Shown: piece after piece, positions 17,927 through 27,316 of the stretch
Numbering within the stretch: position 1 is the stretch's first letter
How the letters are laid out: the number at the start of each line of letters is the position of its first letter
NCBI GenBank assembly: GCA_031119205.1
Contig: JAVHYF010000014.1
Coordinates: forward strand, 1-64,000
DNA from: Moraxellaceae bacterium
Lineage (GTDB): Bacteria; Pseudomonadota; Gammaproteobacteria; Burkholderiales; Rhodocyclaceae
Direction: 5' to 3'
Length of the DNA stretch: 64,000 bases
The notes under the pieces: generated by a model
The model's database searches: none
What the model was told of the DNA's origin: nothing
What the model saw: the letters and a program-made list of their open reading frames with translations, nothing else
Program-made: the position numbers and the translations under genes

Positions 17927-20900
17927 TGTTCAAGAGGCGCGGGCCGTCGATCTGCCCATGCCAACGACGCGGAGGTGGAAGCCGCTTCGGCTGGGTCTGA
18001 TCGCGCTGTTCCACTACGACAGTGAAGAGTTCTGGTTCAACGACGGGCATCTGCTTCTGAGGGGCAACAACGGCACGGGCAAGTCCAAGGTTCTCTCTCT
18101 GACGATGCCTTTCCTGCTGGATGCGAACTTGAAATCGTCACGCATCGAACCGGACGGCGACGGTGGCAAGAAGATGTCGTGGAACCTATTGATGGGCAAT
18201 GCCTATGACCGGCGCATCGGCTACGCCTGGATCGAGTTCGGCTGCCTCACGGCAACTGGCGAGCCTGAGTTCGTAACGCTGGGCGCTGGGATGCTGGCGA
18301 CTGCGGCCAAACCTCAGCCGGATGCCTGGTATTTCATGCTAGACGGGGACGCCAACTCGCCGCGCATGAACCGCGACCTTTGGCTGTTGTCGACGGAGCG
18401 GCAGGTGCTCAACAAAGAGCGTCTGAAAGGAGCCATCCAAGGCCACGGGCAGATCTATCCAACGGCCACTGCCTATCGCCGTGCCGTCGATGAACGCCTG
18501 TTCGGGCTTGGCACGGCTCGCTATGACGCGCTCATCGACACGTTGATCCAGTTGCGTCAGCCCCAGCTGTCGAAGAAGCCCGATGAGGCCGCGTTGTCTG
18601 CGGCGCTGACTCAGGCACTCCCGCCAATCGCTGACAACATGCTGGTGGATGTCGCCGATGCGCTCGGAAAGCTCGAGGACGAGCGTCAAACGCTAGAGCA
18701 GTACAACGCGCTGTCGGTGGCGGTGCGGCATTTCGAGCAACGCTACCGGGTTTACGCAGCAACGCGGACTCGACGCGAGGCAAGGCTGCTGCGAAAGGCC
18801 AATACGGACTTTGACAACGCAAGCAAGGCCCGCAACGATGCCGAGGAGAAGGCCGTTGAAGCAGCGGAAGAGGAGCGCATCGCCATCGCGGAGGAGGCGC
18901 AGGCCGATCTCGCCCTCGCAGATTCCCGCAAGTCGTGGGAAGTGCTGAAGGAAGACCCTGCCAACGCGGATGCCACGCGTCTTGATCGCGCTCAGGCACA
19001 GGTCACGCGCAGCAGGAGTGAACTCGCAGAAGCCGCGATGGCCGCGGAGCAAGCGAGGAGAAAAGCGGACGCCGCCTCATCGCGGTTTCAGGATTACTCA
19101 AACCGAGTGGAAGTGCACGTCAAGAGCGCTGACTTGGCTTCCGGGGAGAGTCTGACGGCGGCCAGTTCAGCGAAGCTCGGGGATGATGTGCTCGAGAACG
19201 TGCTTCTCGTGATGGGCGGCGCCAACTTGCACACGCTCGGGCCTAGCGCCTACGAGCGGGAGCGAGCCGCGTTGCACGGTGTTGCCACGGAGCGCCGCAA
19301 GGGCTTGAGCGTGGTTCGCTCACTGATGGCTGCAGTGGACCGTCAGCGCGCCAACTTCGATGGTCGCCAGCGACGACGTGACGAAGCGCTGGATGACCTC
19401 CAGGCGGCCCGTGAAGAGCGAGCAGAGAGCGAAGAAAAGTTCGACCAAGAAGGACGCTCACACGTCGAGTCTTGGAGCGAGCATCTTGGCAAGTTGCACG
19501 AGCTTCGTGCCAACCACGACAACACACTGGCCGCAGTCGGCGAGTGGGTTCTTAACGTGCCGCCAGAGCATCCAGGCCGGCAAGCCTTGGAGGCTGCCCA
19601 TGCCTCGGCCGTGGTCACGTTGTCCGACGAGGAGGCGGCGATCAAGTCGGAGCGCCAATCCGCCCAGCGCCAGATCCAAACCTTGCAGACTGAACGCAAA
19701 GCGCTTCTGCTCGGAACTGACCCCGAGCCACCGGCACCGGCGGCCAGAGATCCACAGGCACGTGCTCAGCGAGACGGAGCGCCGCTCTGGAAACTGGTCG
19801 ACTTTGCAGAGGGACTGCCCGTTGAGAAGCGGGCGCCGCTGGAAGCAGCGCTGGAGGCTTCGGGAATGTTGGATGCCTGGGTATCTCCGAACGGAGAACT
19901 GGTAGCGGCAGATGGCGAGATGGTGGTGCTTGATACGACGTTGGTGGCTAGAGCGCCCAAAGTGAACTCACTGGCGCAGTGGCTGGTGCCGGTTTCCGCA
20001 GAGGGTCAAGCCACTTCGGCCGAAGTTGTGCAACGCTTGCTCCAAGGCATTGCCTGCGATGAGGCTGACTCCGGAGTCGAAGCGTGGATCGGCCTTGACG
20101 GGCGCTATCGAATTGGCCCAGTTTCCGGGGCTTGGCACAAGCCCGAGGCCTCCTACATCGGCACCACGTCCAGAGCGCTGGCGCGGGCGCGCCGGATCGC
20201 GGAGATCGACGCTTTGCTAGACGAACTCGACCAGACGGTAGCCTCATTGGAAACCCGTATCGAGGCGATCACCGCTCGCAAGGATGCCGCGCGCGCAGAG
20301 TTGCAGTCTGCGCCCTCAGAGTCGCTGGTGCGGTCTTGGCATCACAAGTGCGTTGCGGTGATTGAAAGCGAGAGACGTGCCGGTGCCCGTCTCGACCAAG
20401 CCGAGCGCGAACTCGCCGAAGCCAAGGAACACCTCGATGCGGCGATCAACAAGCTGGAATTGGATGCTGCTGACCTGTGCTTGCCGACCAAGGCGGAAGC
20501 CCTGGCTGCCATCGAGGAAGCATTGCTGACCTACGAAGCTAAGCTGACAAAGTTCCTTGACGCCGCCCAAGCGCTGAGAACGCTTCGACCGGAGCTTGTG
20601 CTGCAGGAGCAGCGACGCGACGAGGCCCAGGCAGCGCTCGAAGAAGCGTCAGGAAAGGAGTTCCAGCGGCAAGAAGAATTGACCATCGCCGACGCGGAGC
20701 TTCGAACGCTGGAGTCGACCGTTGGATTGAAGGTTAAAGAGTTGATGGCCGAACTCGAACGCCTGAGGCTGCTGGTCGGGCAGTGCGAGCAAACGCAAGA
20801 CGACGCACGTGATGCCAGTAAGCGAGCTGGCGAGAAGAGAGCCATCGCAGCCCAACACTTCGGAAACAAGCAGACGGAACTGAACGCTCAGACGACAACA

Positions 20901-22070
20901 CGTGCGACCGTGGTGTCCCAGCTCCAGCAGTTTGCGGTCAGCGGCATCTTGGCTGCCGGAGCGCCCGAGATCGCGGTACCGGAGTCTGCCGCCCCCTGGA
21001 CTGTCGAACCGGCGCTGACCCTGGCGCGGCGACTCGAGCAGGCGCTCGCGCACGTCAACGATAGCGACGATGCCTGGCACAAGGTACAGAAGCACATTAA
21101 CGATGACCTAAGCGCCCTGCAGACCTCGCTCTCTGGCCTAGGCTACCAATGCACGGGCGAGCAGACCGACTTCGGCCTGGTCGTTCGCGTGGTCTATCAG
21201 AACAAGTCCGAGCAGCCCGGTCGCCTGGTCAAGTTGCTCGAACGCGAGATCGCCGACCGCAGCGAGCTCTTAACCAACAAAGAAAAGGAAATACTGGAAG
21301 GCCATCTGCAGGCGGAGATCGCTGCCGAGGTGCAGCGCTTGCTCAAGATGGCAGACGACCACGTGAGCGCAATCAACGAGGAACTGAAGAAGCGACCGAC
21401 ATCGACTGGCGTGAAGTTCCGATTGCTCTGGGAGCCGTTGTCTGAGGTGGAAGGCGCCCCCTTGGGACTGACCGAAGCCCGCAAGCGTCTCTTGAACAAG
21501 TCCTCTGACCTGTGGTCGACGGAGGACCGAGAGGTCGTCGGTCGAATGCTGCAGGAGCGCATCAAGGCGGAACGAGAACTGGCTGAGTCAGGTGCTCACG
21601 CGAGCACCTCGCTCAGCGACCAGCTGGCTCGCGCCCTTGACTACCGCAAGTGGCATCGCTTCAAGGTCGAGCGTTGGCAGGCCAATCAGTGGAAGAAGCT
21701 GTCCGGGCCGGCATCAAGCGGCGAGCGCGCACTGGGTCTGACGGTGCCACTCTTTGCCGCCGTCGCGAGCTTCTACGGTCGCACGGATGGCGCCACAGCG
21801 CCCAGGCTCATGCTGCTAGATGAGGCATTTGCAGGCATTGACGACGCAGCTAGGGCGCACTGCATGGCGCTTATCCGCGAGTTCGATCTGGACTTCATCA
21901 TTACCAGCGAGCGTGAATGGGCCTGCTATGCAGAGTTGCCTGGCGTATCTATCTGCCAGCTCCAGCGCAGGGAAGATGTTGACGCTGTCTTCGTCTCGCG
22001 ATGGACCTGGGACGGGAAGGCCAAGAAGCAGCAGCCCGACCCTGACAACCGTTTCCCCCCACGTCCATGA
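17919..22070 (+). CDS. jetC: Wadjet type I SMC-like ATPase JetC (TIGR02680)
   Basis: 1383 residues from ATG 17919; a TTG 14 codons earlier inside jetB is less likely. Head half one has Walker A GNNGTGKSK (49-57). Long Ala/Glu/Arg-rich heptad coiled coils run from about 285 to 1190 with a central hinge-like break near 600-780. Head half two has the signature SSGERALGL, Walker B PRLMLLDEAF and the D-loop AGID. This is the MukB/Rad50-like motor that extrudes DNA loops. The length matches the TIGR02680 family. It overlaps jetD by ATGA. Confidence 0.9.
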   Translation: MIDVQEARAVDLPMPTTRRWKPLRLGLIALFHYDSEEFWFNDGHLLLRGNNGTGKSKVLSLTMPFLLDANLKSSRIEPDGDGGKKMSWNLLMGNAYDRRIGYAWIEFGCLTATGEPEFVTLGAGMLATAAKPQPDAWYFMLDGDANSPRMNRDLWLLSTERQVLNKERLKGAIQGHGQIYPTATAYRRAVDERLFGLGTARYDALIDTLIQLRQPQLSKKPDEAALSAALTQALPPIADNMLVDVADALGKLEDERQTLEQYNALSVAVRHFEQRYRVYAATRTRREARLLRKANTDFDNASKARNDAEEKAVEAAEEERIAIAEEAQADLALADSRKSWEVLKEDPANADATRLDRAQAQVTRSRSELAEAAMAAEQARRKADAASSRFQDYSNRVEVHVKSADLASGESLTAASSAKLGDDVLENVLLVMGGANLHTLGPSAYERERAALHGVATERRKGLSVVRSLMAAVDRQRANFDGRQRRRDEALDDLQAAREERAESEEKFDQEGRSHVESWSEHLGKLHELRANHDNTLAAVGEWVLNVPPEHPGRQALEAAHASAVVTLSDEEAAIKSERQSAQRQIQTLQTERKALLLGTDPEPPAPAARDPQARAQRDGAPLWKLVDFAEGLPVEKRAPLEAALEASGMLDAWVSPNGELVAADGEMVVLDTTLVARAPKVNSLAQWLVPVSAEGQATSAEVVQRLLQGIACDEADSGVEAWIGLDGRYRIGPVSGAWHKPEASYIGTTSRALARARRIAEIDALLDELDQTVASLETRIEAITARKDAARAELQSAPSESLVRSWHHKCVAVIESERRAGARLDQAERELAEAKEHLDAAINKLELDAADLCLPTKAEALAAIEEALLTYEAKLTKFLDAAQALRTLRPELVLQEQRRDEAQAALEEASGKEFQRQEELTIADAELRTLESTVGLKVKELMAELERLRLLVGQCEQTQDDARDASKRAGEKRAIAAQHFGNKQTELNAQTTTRATVVSQLQQFAVSGILAAGAPEIAVPESAAPWTVEPALTLARRLEQALAHVNDSDDAWHKVQKHINDDLSALQTSLSGLGYQCTGEQTDFGLVVRVVYQNKSEQPGRLVKLLEREIADRSELLTNKEKEILEGHLQAEIAAEVQRLLKMADDHVSAINEELKKRPTSTGVKFRLLWEPLSEVEGAPLGLTEARKRLLNKSSDLWSTEDREVVGRMLQERIKAERELAESGAHASTSLSDQLARALDYRKWHRFKVERWQANQWKKLSGPASSGERALGLTVPLFAAVASFYGRTDGATAPRLMLLDEAFAGIDDAARAHCMALIREFDLDFIITSEREWACYAELPGVSICQLQRREDVDAVFVSRWTWDGKAKKQQPDPDNRFPPRP

Positions 22071-23317
22071 CCGTTGACTCTCGCCTCCATCGTTTGCTTG
22101 GTTCGCCAGATCTGGCTCTACTGCGTGAGCGACTGAGGCGCCGTTTCGAGGACAAGGGTAACTTGCCAACGCAGGTGCGCTTACTCAATCTGGTACCACA
22201 TGAGCGAACGGCGCTGGCGGCGCTGATGGGCGCGGCCACGCGTGCCACAAACTCTTTTACGCTCCATGTGCCCACGGTGGACGCGATGCTCGTGGAAGCG
22301 GGCCTGGCGAGCTCGTTGCGAGATGCACTAGAGAAACTAGACGGGCAGATAGTCAATCGCGCTGCGCTCGCCGATGAGCAGCGCGCCGGCTGGGCAGCGG
22401 TCTTCGAGGGCGTCAACAATCACTCTCTGTCGTCCTGGTTGACGGGCACGCTGAACCGAGGGCTTGTGAAGCGTTATTCGGGGGCGCGAACTCAGGTCGC
22501 CGCTCAGATTCTGAGCCGTGTCGAGCTGGTACTCAGATCCCTGCCGGCCAACGGGATGACACGCTCGCAATTAGCTGCGGCGACTTTGGGGGACGCTCAC
22601 GCGCTGGACTCCGGGCGGCCTGAGTCCTCGATTGTCTTAGCCGTTCTCCGCCATGCACGTCGCGCTAGCGACGAGGAACAGGACATCGAAGAAGACCGTC
22701 GCGAGACATGGGCGACAGCGGGTGTTCTTATCAACGAGCTGGCACGGCCGGCACTGTTTCTGAACCTGCCGGTGTTTCCAAGCGAGCAAAGTGTGGGACG
22801 TCGCCATCTCGGAACGCTCGGCGAGCCCGGTTTCATTTCACTTCGCAGGCTGCTGCGATCGATGCCAGCATGGAACGTGGCAGAGCGGGACGTCTTCGTC
22901 TGCGAGAACCCCAACATTGTGGCGATTGCAGCCGATCAGCTGGGGCACGATTGTGCGCCGTTGGTTTGTACGGACGGAATGCCTAGTGCTGCGCAGCGCA
23001 CGCTGCTGTCCCAGTTGGCTGCAGCGGGAGCACGCCTTTGGTACCACGGGGACTTTGATTGGCCGGGTATTGGGATCGCCAACCTTGTTATCCGCGAGCA
23101 CTTGGCGCGTCCATGGCGGATGAGCGCATGCGACTACGTGAGCGCCATCGAGACGGTGACGACGCGGGTGCCGTTGTCTGGCGTTTCGGTCACAGCAAGC
23201 TGGGATGAAGAGCTGTCGGCGCAAATGATGGAGCTCAATGTGAGGGTAGCTGAGGAAGCGCTTGCCGCTCGCATGCTCATTGACCTCCAGGACACAGCAC
23301 TCTCTGCGCCTCTATAG
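22067..23317 (+). CDS. jetD: Wadjet type I nuclease JetD (DUF2399, TOPRIM)
   Basis: 416 residues. A C-terminal TOPRIM domain related to topoisomerase VI subunit A is visible: Glu280 in FVCENPN and Asp329/Asp331 in YHGDFDWPG are the metal-binding residues. The N-terminal half carries helical and winged-helix material for DNA and JetABC contact. JetD cuts the circular DNA once the SMC complex has stalled. Last gene of the operon; about 125 nt separate its stop from the metQ stop on the opposite strand. Confidence 0.87.
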   Translation: MTVDSRLHRLLGSPDLALLRERLRRRFEDKGNLPTQVRLLNLVPHERTALAALMGAATRATNSFTLHVPTVDAMLVEAGLASSLRDALEKLDGQIVNRAALADEQRAGWAAVFEGVNNHSLSSWLTGTLNRGLVKRYSGARTQVAAQILSRVELVLRSLPANGMTRSQLAAATLGDAHALDSGRPESSIVLAVLRHARRASDEEQDIEEDRRETWATAGVLINELARPALFLNLPVFPSEQSVGRRHLGTLGEPGFISLRRLLRSMPAWNVAERDVFVCENPNIVAIAADQLGHDCAPLVCTDGMPSAAQRTLLSQLAAAGARLWYHGDFDWPGIGIANLVIREHLARPWRMSACDYVSAIETVTTRVPLSGVSVTASWDEELSAQMMELNVRVAEEALAARMLIDLQDTALSAPL

Positions 23318-23443
23318 CTGCCGCTTGGCCTAGCCATGACGCAGTCTGCGACCCAATTTCCTGAAGGCACAAGGCCTGAAGAAGGAAGGTGGCCGACGTA
23401 TAACGCCGGTCGCTACGGTTTTTCCTGATGCCGGACGACTCAC

Positions 23444-24235
23444 TTACCAGGCCGGGATGACCGAATCCTTGAAGGTGCTGCGGACGAACTGCTTGACCTC
23501 GGCGGAGTGGTAGGCGGCGATCAGCTTCTTCACCCAGGGCTTGTCCTTGTCCGCTTCACGCACGGCAATGATGTTGGCGTAGGGGCCGGTCGGGCCTTCG
23601 ACGGCGATGCCGTCGCGGATCGGGTCGAGGCCGGCACTCTCGGCGTAGTTGCCGTTCACGGCGGCGGCGTCCAGGTCGTCCAGCGAGCGCGGCAGTTGTG
23701 CGGCATCCAGTTCGATGATCTTCACCTTCTTCGGGTTCTGCGCGATGTCCAGCGGCGTGGCCCGCAGGCCGACGTTGGGCTTCAGCTTGATGAGCCCCTT
23801 GGCTTCCAGCAGCAGCAGGCCGCGGCCGCCGTTGGTGGGGTCGTTCGGCACGCCGACGCGGGCGCCTTCCTTCAGCGCGTCCAGCGACTTCACTTTCTTG
23901 GAGTACACGCCCATGGGGAAGGTGATTGTCTGCGCCACGGACACGAAGCGGTAGCCGCGGTCCTTGATCTGCTGGTCGAGATAGGGCTTGTGCTGGTAGC
24001 TGTTGGCGTCGAGGTCGCCAGCGGCCAGCGCGGCGTTAGGCTGCACGTAGTCGGAAAACTCCACGATCTGGATCTTCAGCCCGTCGCGCGCGGCGACCTT
24101 GGCGGCGGCTTCCAGGATCTGGGCGTGCGGGCCGGCGGTGACGCCGATCTTGATCGGCTTGTCCTGGGCCTGAGCGGGCAGGTTCCAGGCAGCGGTGGCG
24201 AGCAGGGCCAGCACGAGTTGGCGGCGGGTGTTCAT
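23444..24235 (-). CDS. metQ: Methionine ABC transporter substrate-binding protein
   Basis: 263 residues, NlpA/MetQ family. The signal peptide ends near PAQAQ and has no lipobox Cys, so this is a soluble periplasmic or uncleaved-anchor form rather than the lipoprotein of E. coli. Family landmarks: VTAGPHAQILE, DYVQPNAALAAGDLDAN(S)YQHKPYL, and GVPNDPTNGGRGL. Third gene of a metN-metI-metQ operon, 86 nt after metI. Its 3' 225 nt are repeated at 10053. The 86-nt gap before it contains small direct repeats (GTGTTCGGAT twice, GCGTTCAGTGAG twice) and GAAAGGCAAGAC as the ribosome site. Confidence 0.93.
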   Translation of the reverse strand: MNTRRQLVLALLATAAWNLPAQAQDKPIKIGVTAGPHAQILEAAAKVAARDGLKIQIVEFSDYVQPNAALAAGDLDANSYQHKPYLDQQIKDRGYRFVSVAQTITFPMGVYSKKVKSLDALKEGARVGVPNDPTNGGRGLLLLEAKGLIKLKPNVGLRATPLDIAQNPKKVKIIELDAAQLPRSLDDLDAAAVNGNYAESAGLDPIRDGIAVEGPTGPYANIIAVREADKDKPWVKKLIAAYHSAEVKQFVRSTFKDSVIPAW

Positions 24236-24321
24236 GTCTTGCCTTTCAGGGGAGTGGGGTGTGTTCGGATATGTGTGTTCGGATCGGCGCGTTCAGTGAG
24301 GTGCGTTCAGTGAGTGTCCGC

Positions 24322-24975
24322 TCAGCGATGCGACAGCTTGCGCACCAGCCTGTCGCCGGCGCTCTGCACGATCTGCACGAAGGCGATCAGCACCAGCACG
24401 ACCAGCAGCATCACCTCCGGCAGGAAACGCTGGTAGCCGTAGCGGATGCCCAGGTCGCCAAGGCCGCCACCACCGATGGCGCCTGCCATCGCGGAGTAGC
24501 CGACCAGGCTGACCAGGGTGACGGTGAAGGCCGCGACGATGCCGGGCAGGGCCTCGGGCAGCAAAATCTTGGTGACGATCTGCAGGTTGGTGGCGCCCAT
24601 GGCCTGCGCGGCTTCCACCAGACCTCGGTCGACTTCACGCAGCGCGGTTTCCACCAGGCGCGCGATGAAGGGCGCGGCGGCGATGGTCAGCGGCACGATG
24701 GCGGCGGCGGTGCCGATCGACGAGCCGGCGAGCACGCGGGTGAGCGGAATGACCGCCACCAGCAGGATGATGAAGGGTGTGGAGCGCACCGCGTTGATGA
24801 CGATGCCCAGCGTGCGGCTCAGCCAGGGGTGCGGCAGGATGCCCTGCTCGTCGGTGACGTGCAGCGCGACGCCGAGCGGAATCCCGACCAGTGCGCCGAC
24901 GAGGCCGGCGGTGCCGACCATGGCCAGGGTTTCGAGGAAGGAATCCCAGAAGAGGGCGAGCAGTTCAGGCGACAC
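24322..24975 (-). CDS. metI: Methionine ABC transporter permease
   Basis: 217 residues, about five membrane segments, exactly the usual MetI length. The EAA-loop [20 protein letters not shown] contacts MetN. Its start overlaps metN by 11 nt, so it is translationally coupled. It forms the inner-membrane pore for methionine and methionine-analogue import with MetN and MetQ. Confidence 0.94.
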   Translation of the reverse strand: MSPELLALFWDSFLETLAMVGTAGLVGALVGIPLGVALHVTDEQGILPHPWLSRTLGIVINAVRSTPFIILLVAVIPLTRVLAGSSIGTAAAIVPLTIAAAPFIARLVETALREVDRGLVEAAQAMGATNLQIVTKILLPEALPGIVAAFTVTLVSLVGYSAMAGAIGGGGLGDLGIRYGYQRFLPEVMLLVVLVLIAFVQIVQSAGDRLVRKLSHR

Positions 24976-26104
24976 GGTTCAGTGCCTCCGTGGCGAGCGG
25001 CACGGCGTCGCCGCGTAGCAGGGTCAGGTGTGGGGCGCTGGCGCCGGAAGATGAACCGGACGGCGCGGGCAGCAACTGCGCCGTGAGGTCCTCGGTGCTG
25101 ACACCGTGCTCCGCCAGGAAGGCGCTGGCCTCCGCGATGGTGGCTGGCGAGGCGCGGGTGAGGATGGTGAGGCTGCCGAAGGGCTGGCCCTGCACCTCGT
25201 CCACCTGGCCATGCAGGATGCTGAAGTCCAGGTCGAAGCGGCGCACCGCCTCCGACAAAAGGGGACGATCCACTTCGTCGCCGGTGAAGGCCAGGCGCAG
25301 CAGGCGCGCGGCGCCGAGCTCCTGCTTGCGCAGCCGCTCCAGGATGCCGGATGGCAGTTCATGGGCGATCACGTCGCCGATCAGCGCGCGGGTGACGTCA
25401 TGCTGCGGCGTGCGGAACACGTCCAGCACGCTGCCCAGTTCGATGACACGGCCGGCGTCCATGACCGCGACGCGGTCGCAGATCTGCTTCACCACCTGCA
25501 TCTGGTGGGTGATGAGCACGATGGTGAGGCCCAGCTCGCGGTTGATCTTGCGCAGCAGGTCGAGGATGGCGCGGGTGGTTTCCGGGTCCAGCGCGGAGGT
25601 GGCTTCGTCCGACAGCAGCACCTTGGGCCGGCTGGCCAGTGCGCGGGCGATGCCGACGCGTTGCTTCTGCCCGCCGCTAAGTTGCGAGGGGTAACGGTCG
25701 CGCTGCGCGGCCAGGCCGACGAGTTCCAGCAGCGGTTCCACCGCCTCGCGGATCTGCGTGCGGCTCTGCCCGGCCAGTTCCAGCGGCAGGGCGACGTTGC
25801 CATACACCGTGCGCGAGGACAGCAGGTTAAAGTGCTGGAAGATCATGCCGATCTCGTGCCGCGCCTCGCGCAGCGCGTCCGGCGACAGTGCGGTCAGCTC
25901 GCGGCCGGCGACGTGCACCGTGCCGCTGGAGGGCCGGTGCAGCAGGTTGAGGCTGCGCACCAGGGTGCTCTTGCCAGCGCCGCTGCGGCCGATGATGCCG
26001 AAGATCTCGCCGGAGGCGATCTGCAGCGAGACATCGCGCACCGCGTGCGTCAGGGCGCCCTGGTTGTCGACGTAGTGCTGGGAGACGTGGGTGAGTTCGA
26101 TCAT
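24965..26104 (-). CDS. metN: Methionine ABC transporter ATPase
   Basis: 379 residues from ATG 26104 (MIELTHVSQ), the family's normal start; longer in-frame starts begin at or upstream of the predicted promoter. Walker [10 protein letters not shown], signature LSGGQKQR and Walker [13 protein letters not shown] are intact. A C-terminal ACT/NIL-like regulatory domain (about 270-345) that senses internal methionine follows the ATPase. The last ~25 residues, rich in Ser and Pro, extend beyond the usual end. First gene of metNIQ. Confidence 0.94.
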   Translation of the reverse strand: MIELTHVSQHYVDNQGALTHAVRDVSLQIASGEIFGIIGRSGAGKSTLVRSLNLLHRPSSGTVHVAGRELTALSPDALREARHEIGMIFQHFNLLSSRTVYGNVALPLELAGQSRTQIREAVEPLLELVGLAAQRDRYPSQLSGGQKQRVGIARALASRPKVLLSDEATSALDPETTRAILDLLRKINRELGLTIVLITHQMQVVKQICDRVAVMDAGRVIELGSVLDVFRTPQHDVTRALIGDVIAHELPSGILERLRKQELGAARLLRLAFTGDEVDRPLLSEAVRRFDLDFSILHGQVDEVQGQPFGSLTILTRASPATIAEASAFLAEHGVSTEDLTAQLLPAPSGSSSGASAPHLTLLRGDAVPLATEALNRVA

Positions 26105-26163
26105 GGTGTGGCGTGCATCGGTCCGCGCGGCGAGGCCTGCCGTGGGGGAACCCATGCAATCAA

Positions 26164-26191
26164 AATATACGTTGAGCGGCAGGCTTGCCAA
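26164..26191 (-). promoter_or_regulatory. Sigma-70 promoter for metNIQ
   Basis: Minus strand -35 TTGGCA (26186-26191), 16-nt spacer, -10 TATATT (26164-26169). It predicts a start near 26156 and a ~50-nt leader before metN. No SAM-riboswitch-like structure fits in so short a leader. Confidence 0.6.
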
Positions 26192-26347
26192 AACAATCAA
26201 TCATGCATTGCAAATGCCATCTTCTTCCTAGGCTATATGCGGGCTGATTGACGGCCGACAAGGCCGTGTCCGGTCTGCGGGCGCAGGGCAGCCGGCCGGG
26301 CCGGGCACACGGGCTGCGGACTGCCCGGCGGGGTGGCCCCGCGCGGA

Positions 26348-27112
26348 TCAGGCCCGCACGGCGACGATGAACAGGCGCGGGAAGGAGAATAGCCGTCGGC
26401 CATCGCTGCGCGGCGGGTAGGCGGCTTCGATGGCCTTCAGGTAGGCCGCCAGGTACTCATTACGGAGGGGGTCGGGCAATGATTCGAGATAAGGGCGCAG
26501 GCCGGTGCCCTTCACCCATTCCACGATGGCCTGCGCGTCCGGCATGACGTGCTCGTAGGTGGTCTGCCACAGGTCGACATGCGCGGCATGCGGCGCGAGC
26601 AAGTCGTAGTAGAAGGCGGCCGGCGAGACGGGTGAGAAGCCGCGCGTGCCGCTGATCAAAGACGTCCATGGCCCCTGGATCTCGCGCATCGCGCGGTGGC
26701 TGGGCTGGTCGAAGCTGTGCGGCATCTGCACCGCCAGCACGCCCCCGGCATCCAGTTGGGAGAACAGCGCGGGGAACAGGCGTTCGTGCTCCGGCAGCCA
26801 CTGCAGCGCGGCGTTGGCGAAGATCAGTTCGGGGGTCTGCGCGGCACGCCAGTGGCCGATGTCGGCCTCCTCCCACTCGATGTCCGGGTAGTCGCTGCGG
26901 GCGCGGGCCAGCATCTCCGGCGAGTTGTCCACGCCCAGCACGCGTGCGTCCGGCCAGCGTTGCTGCAGCAGCACGGTGGAGTTGCCGGGTCCGCAGCCGA
27001 GGTCGACGACGAAGCGGGGCGCCGCCAACGGCACGCGGGCCAGCAGTTCATGCGAAGGGCGCGTGCGCTGGTCTGCGAACTTCAGATACTGCGTTTCGTC
27101 CCAGGTGGGCAT
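26348..27112 (-). CDS. tam: Trans-aconitate 2-methyltransferase
   Basis: 254 residues from ATG 27112 (MPTWDETQYL), close to the E. coli Tam length of 252. The SAM-binding motif VVDLGCGPGNST and the motif II region LGVDNSPEMLARAR are clear. WDETQYLKFADQRTRP at the N-terminus and the NAALQWLPEHE segment are characteristic of Tam. The cytoplasmic enzyme methylates trans-aconitate, which would otherwise inhibit aconitase. It stands alone downstream of a large inverted repeat. Confidence 0.9.
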   Translation of the reverse strand: MPTWDETQYLKFADQRTRPSHELLARVPLAAPRFVVDLGCGPGNSTVLLQQRWPDARVLGVDNSPEMLARARSDYPDIEWEEADIGHWRAAQTPELIFANAALQWLPEHERLFPALFSQLDAGGVLAVQMPHSFDQPSHRAMREIQGPWTSLISGTRGFSPVSPAAFYYDLLAPHAAHVDLWQTTYEHVMPDAQAIVEWVKGTGLRPYLESLPDPLRNEYLAAYLKAIEAAYPPRSDGRRLFSFPRLFIVAVRA

Positions 27113-27183
27113 GGCGTGTGTCCTGTGCGATGGCTCTGGTTCAACGCGTCCGTGCCCGCGGGGATGACAGGGGATTGTCCGGG

Positions 27184-27275
27184 TGTTGGGCTTCGCTGCG
27201 CTCAACCCAACCTACGTCCGCAGCGTGGCGCAACACACCGGCGGTAGGTTGGGTTGAGCGCAGCGAAGCCCAACA
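27184..27275. repeat. Perfect 32-bp inverted repeat (REP-like element)
   Basis: Left arm 27184-27215 and right arm 27244-27275 are exact complements of 32 nt around a 28-nt spacer. The right arm begins GTAGGTTGGGTTGAGCGC and ends AAGCCCAACA. Short versions of this type are common dispersed repeats in proteobacterial intergenic spaces. It lies between tam and the aldo/keto reductase and could act as a bidirectional terminator. Confidence 0.85.
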
Positions 27276-27316
27276 GGATCACCGCATTTGCACGTTTACC
27301 GGGTGCCTCTATGCGT

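Larger units (their letters stand above)
10376..23443. mobile_element. Defence island: Gabija-like pair plus Wadjet type I
   Basis: Six same-strand genes, two operons, sit between two metQ copies. Base use looks less GC-rich than in neighbours, with more A/T at third positions. No integrase, transposase, tRNA or clear att core is visible, so acquisition by homologous recombination within metQ is the simplest reading. Boundaries are approximate: left edge where metQ similarity ends, right edge just before the metQ stop. Confidence 0.7.

Noticed and set aside
26105-26347. SAM riboswitch upstream of metNIQ
   Set aside because: The predicted leader is only about 50 nt and shows no riboswitch-like stems.
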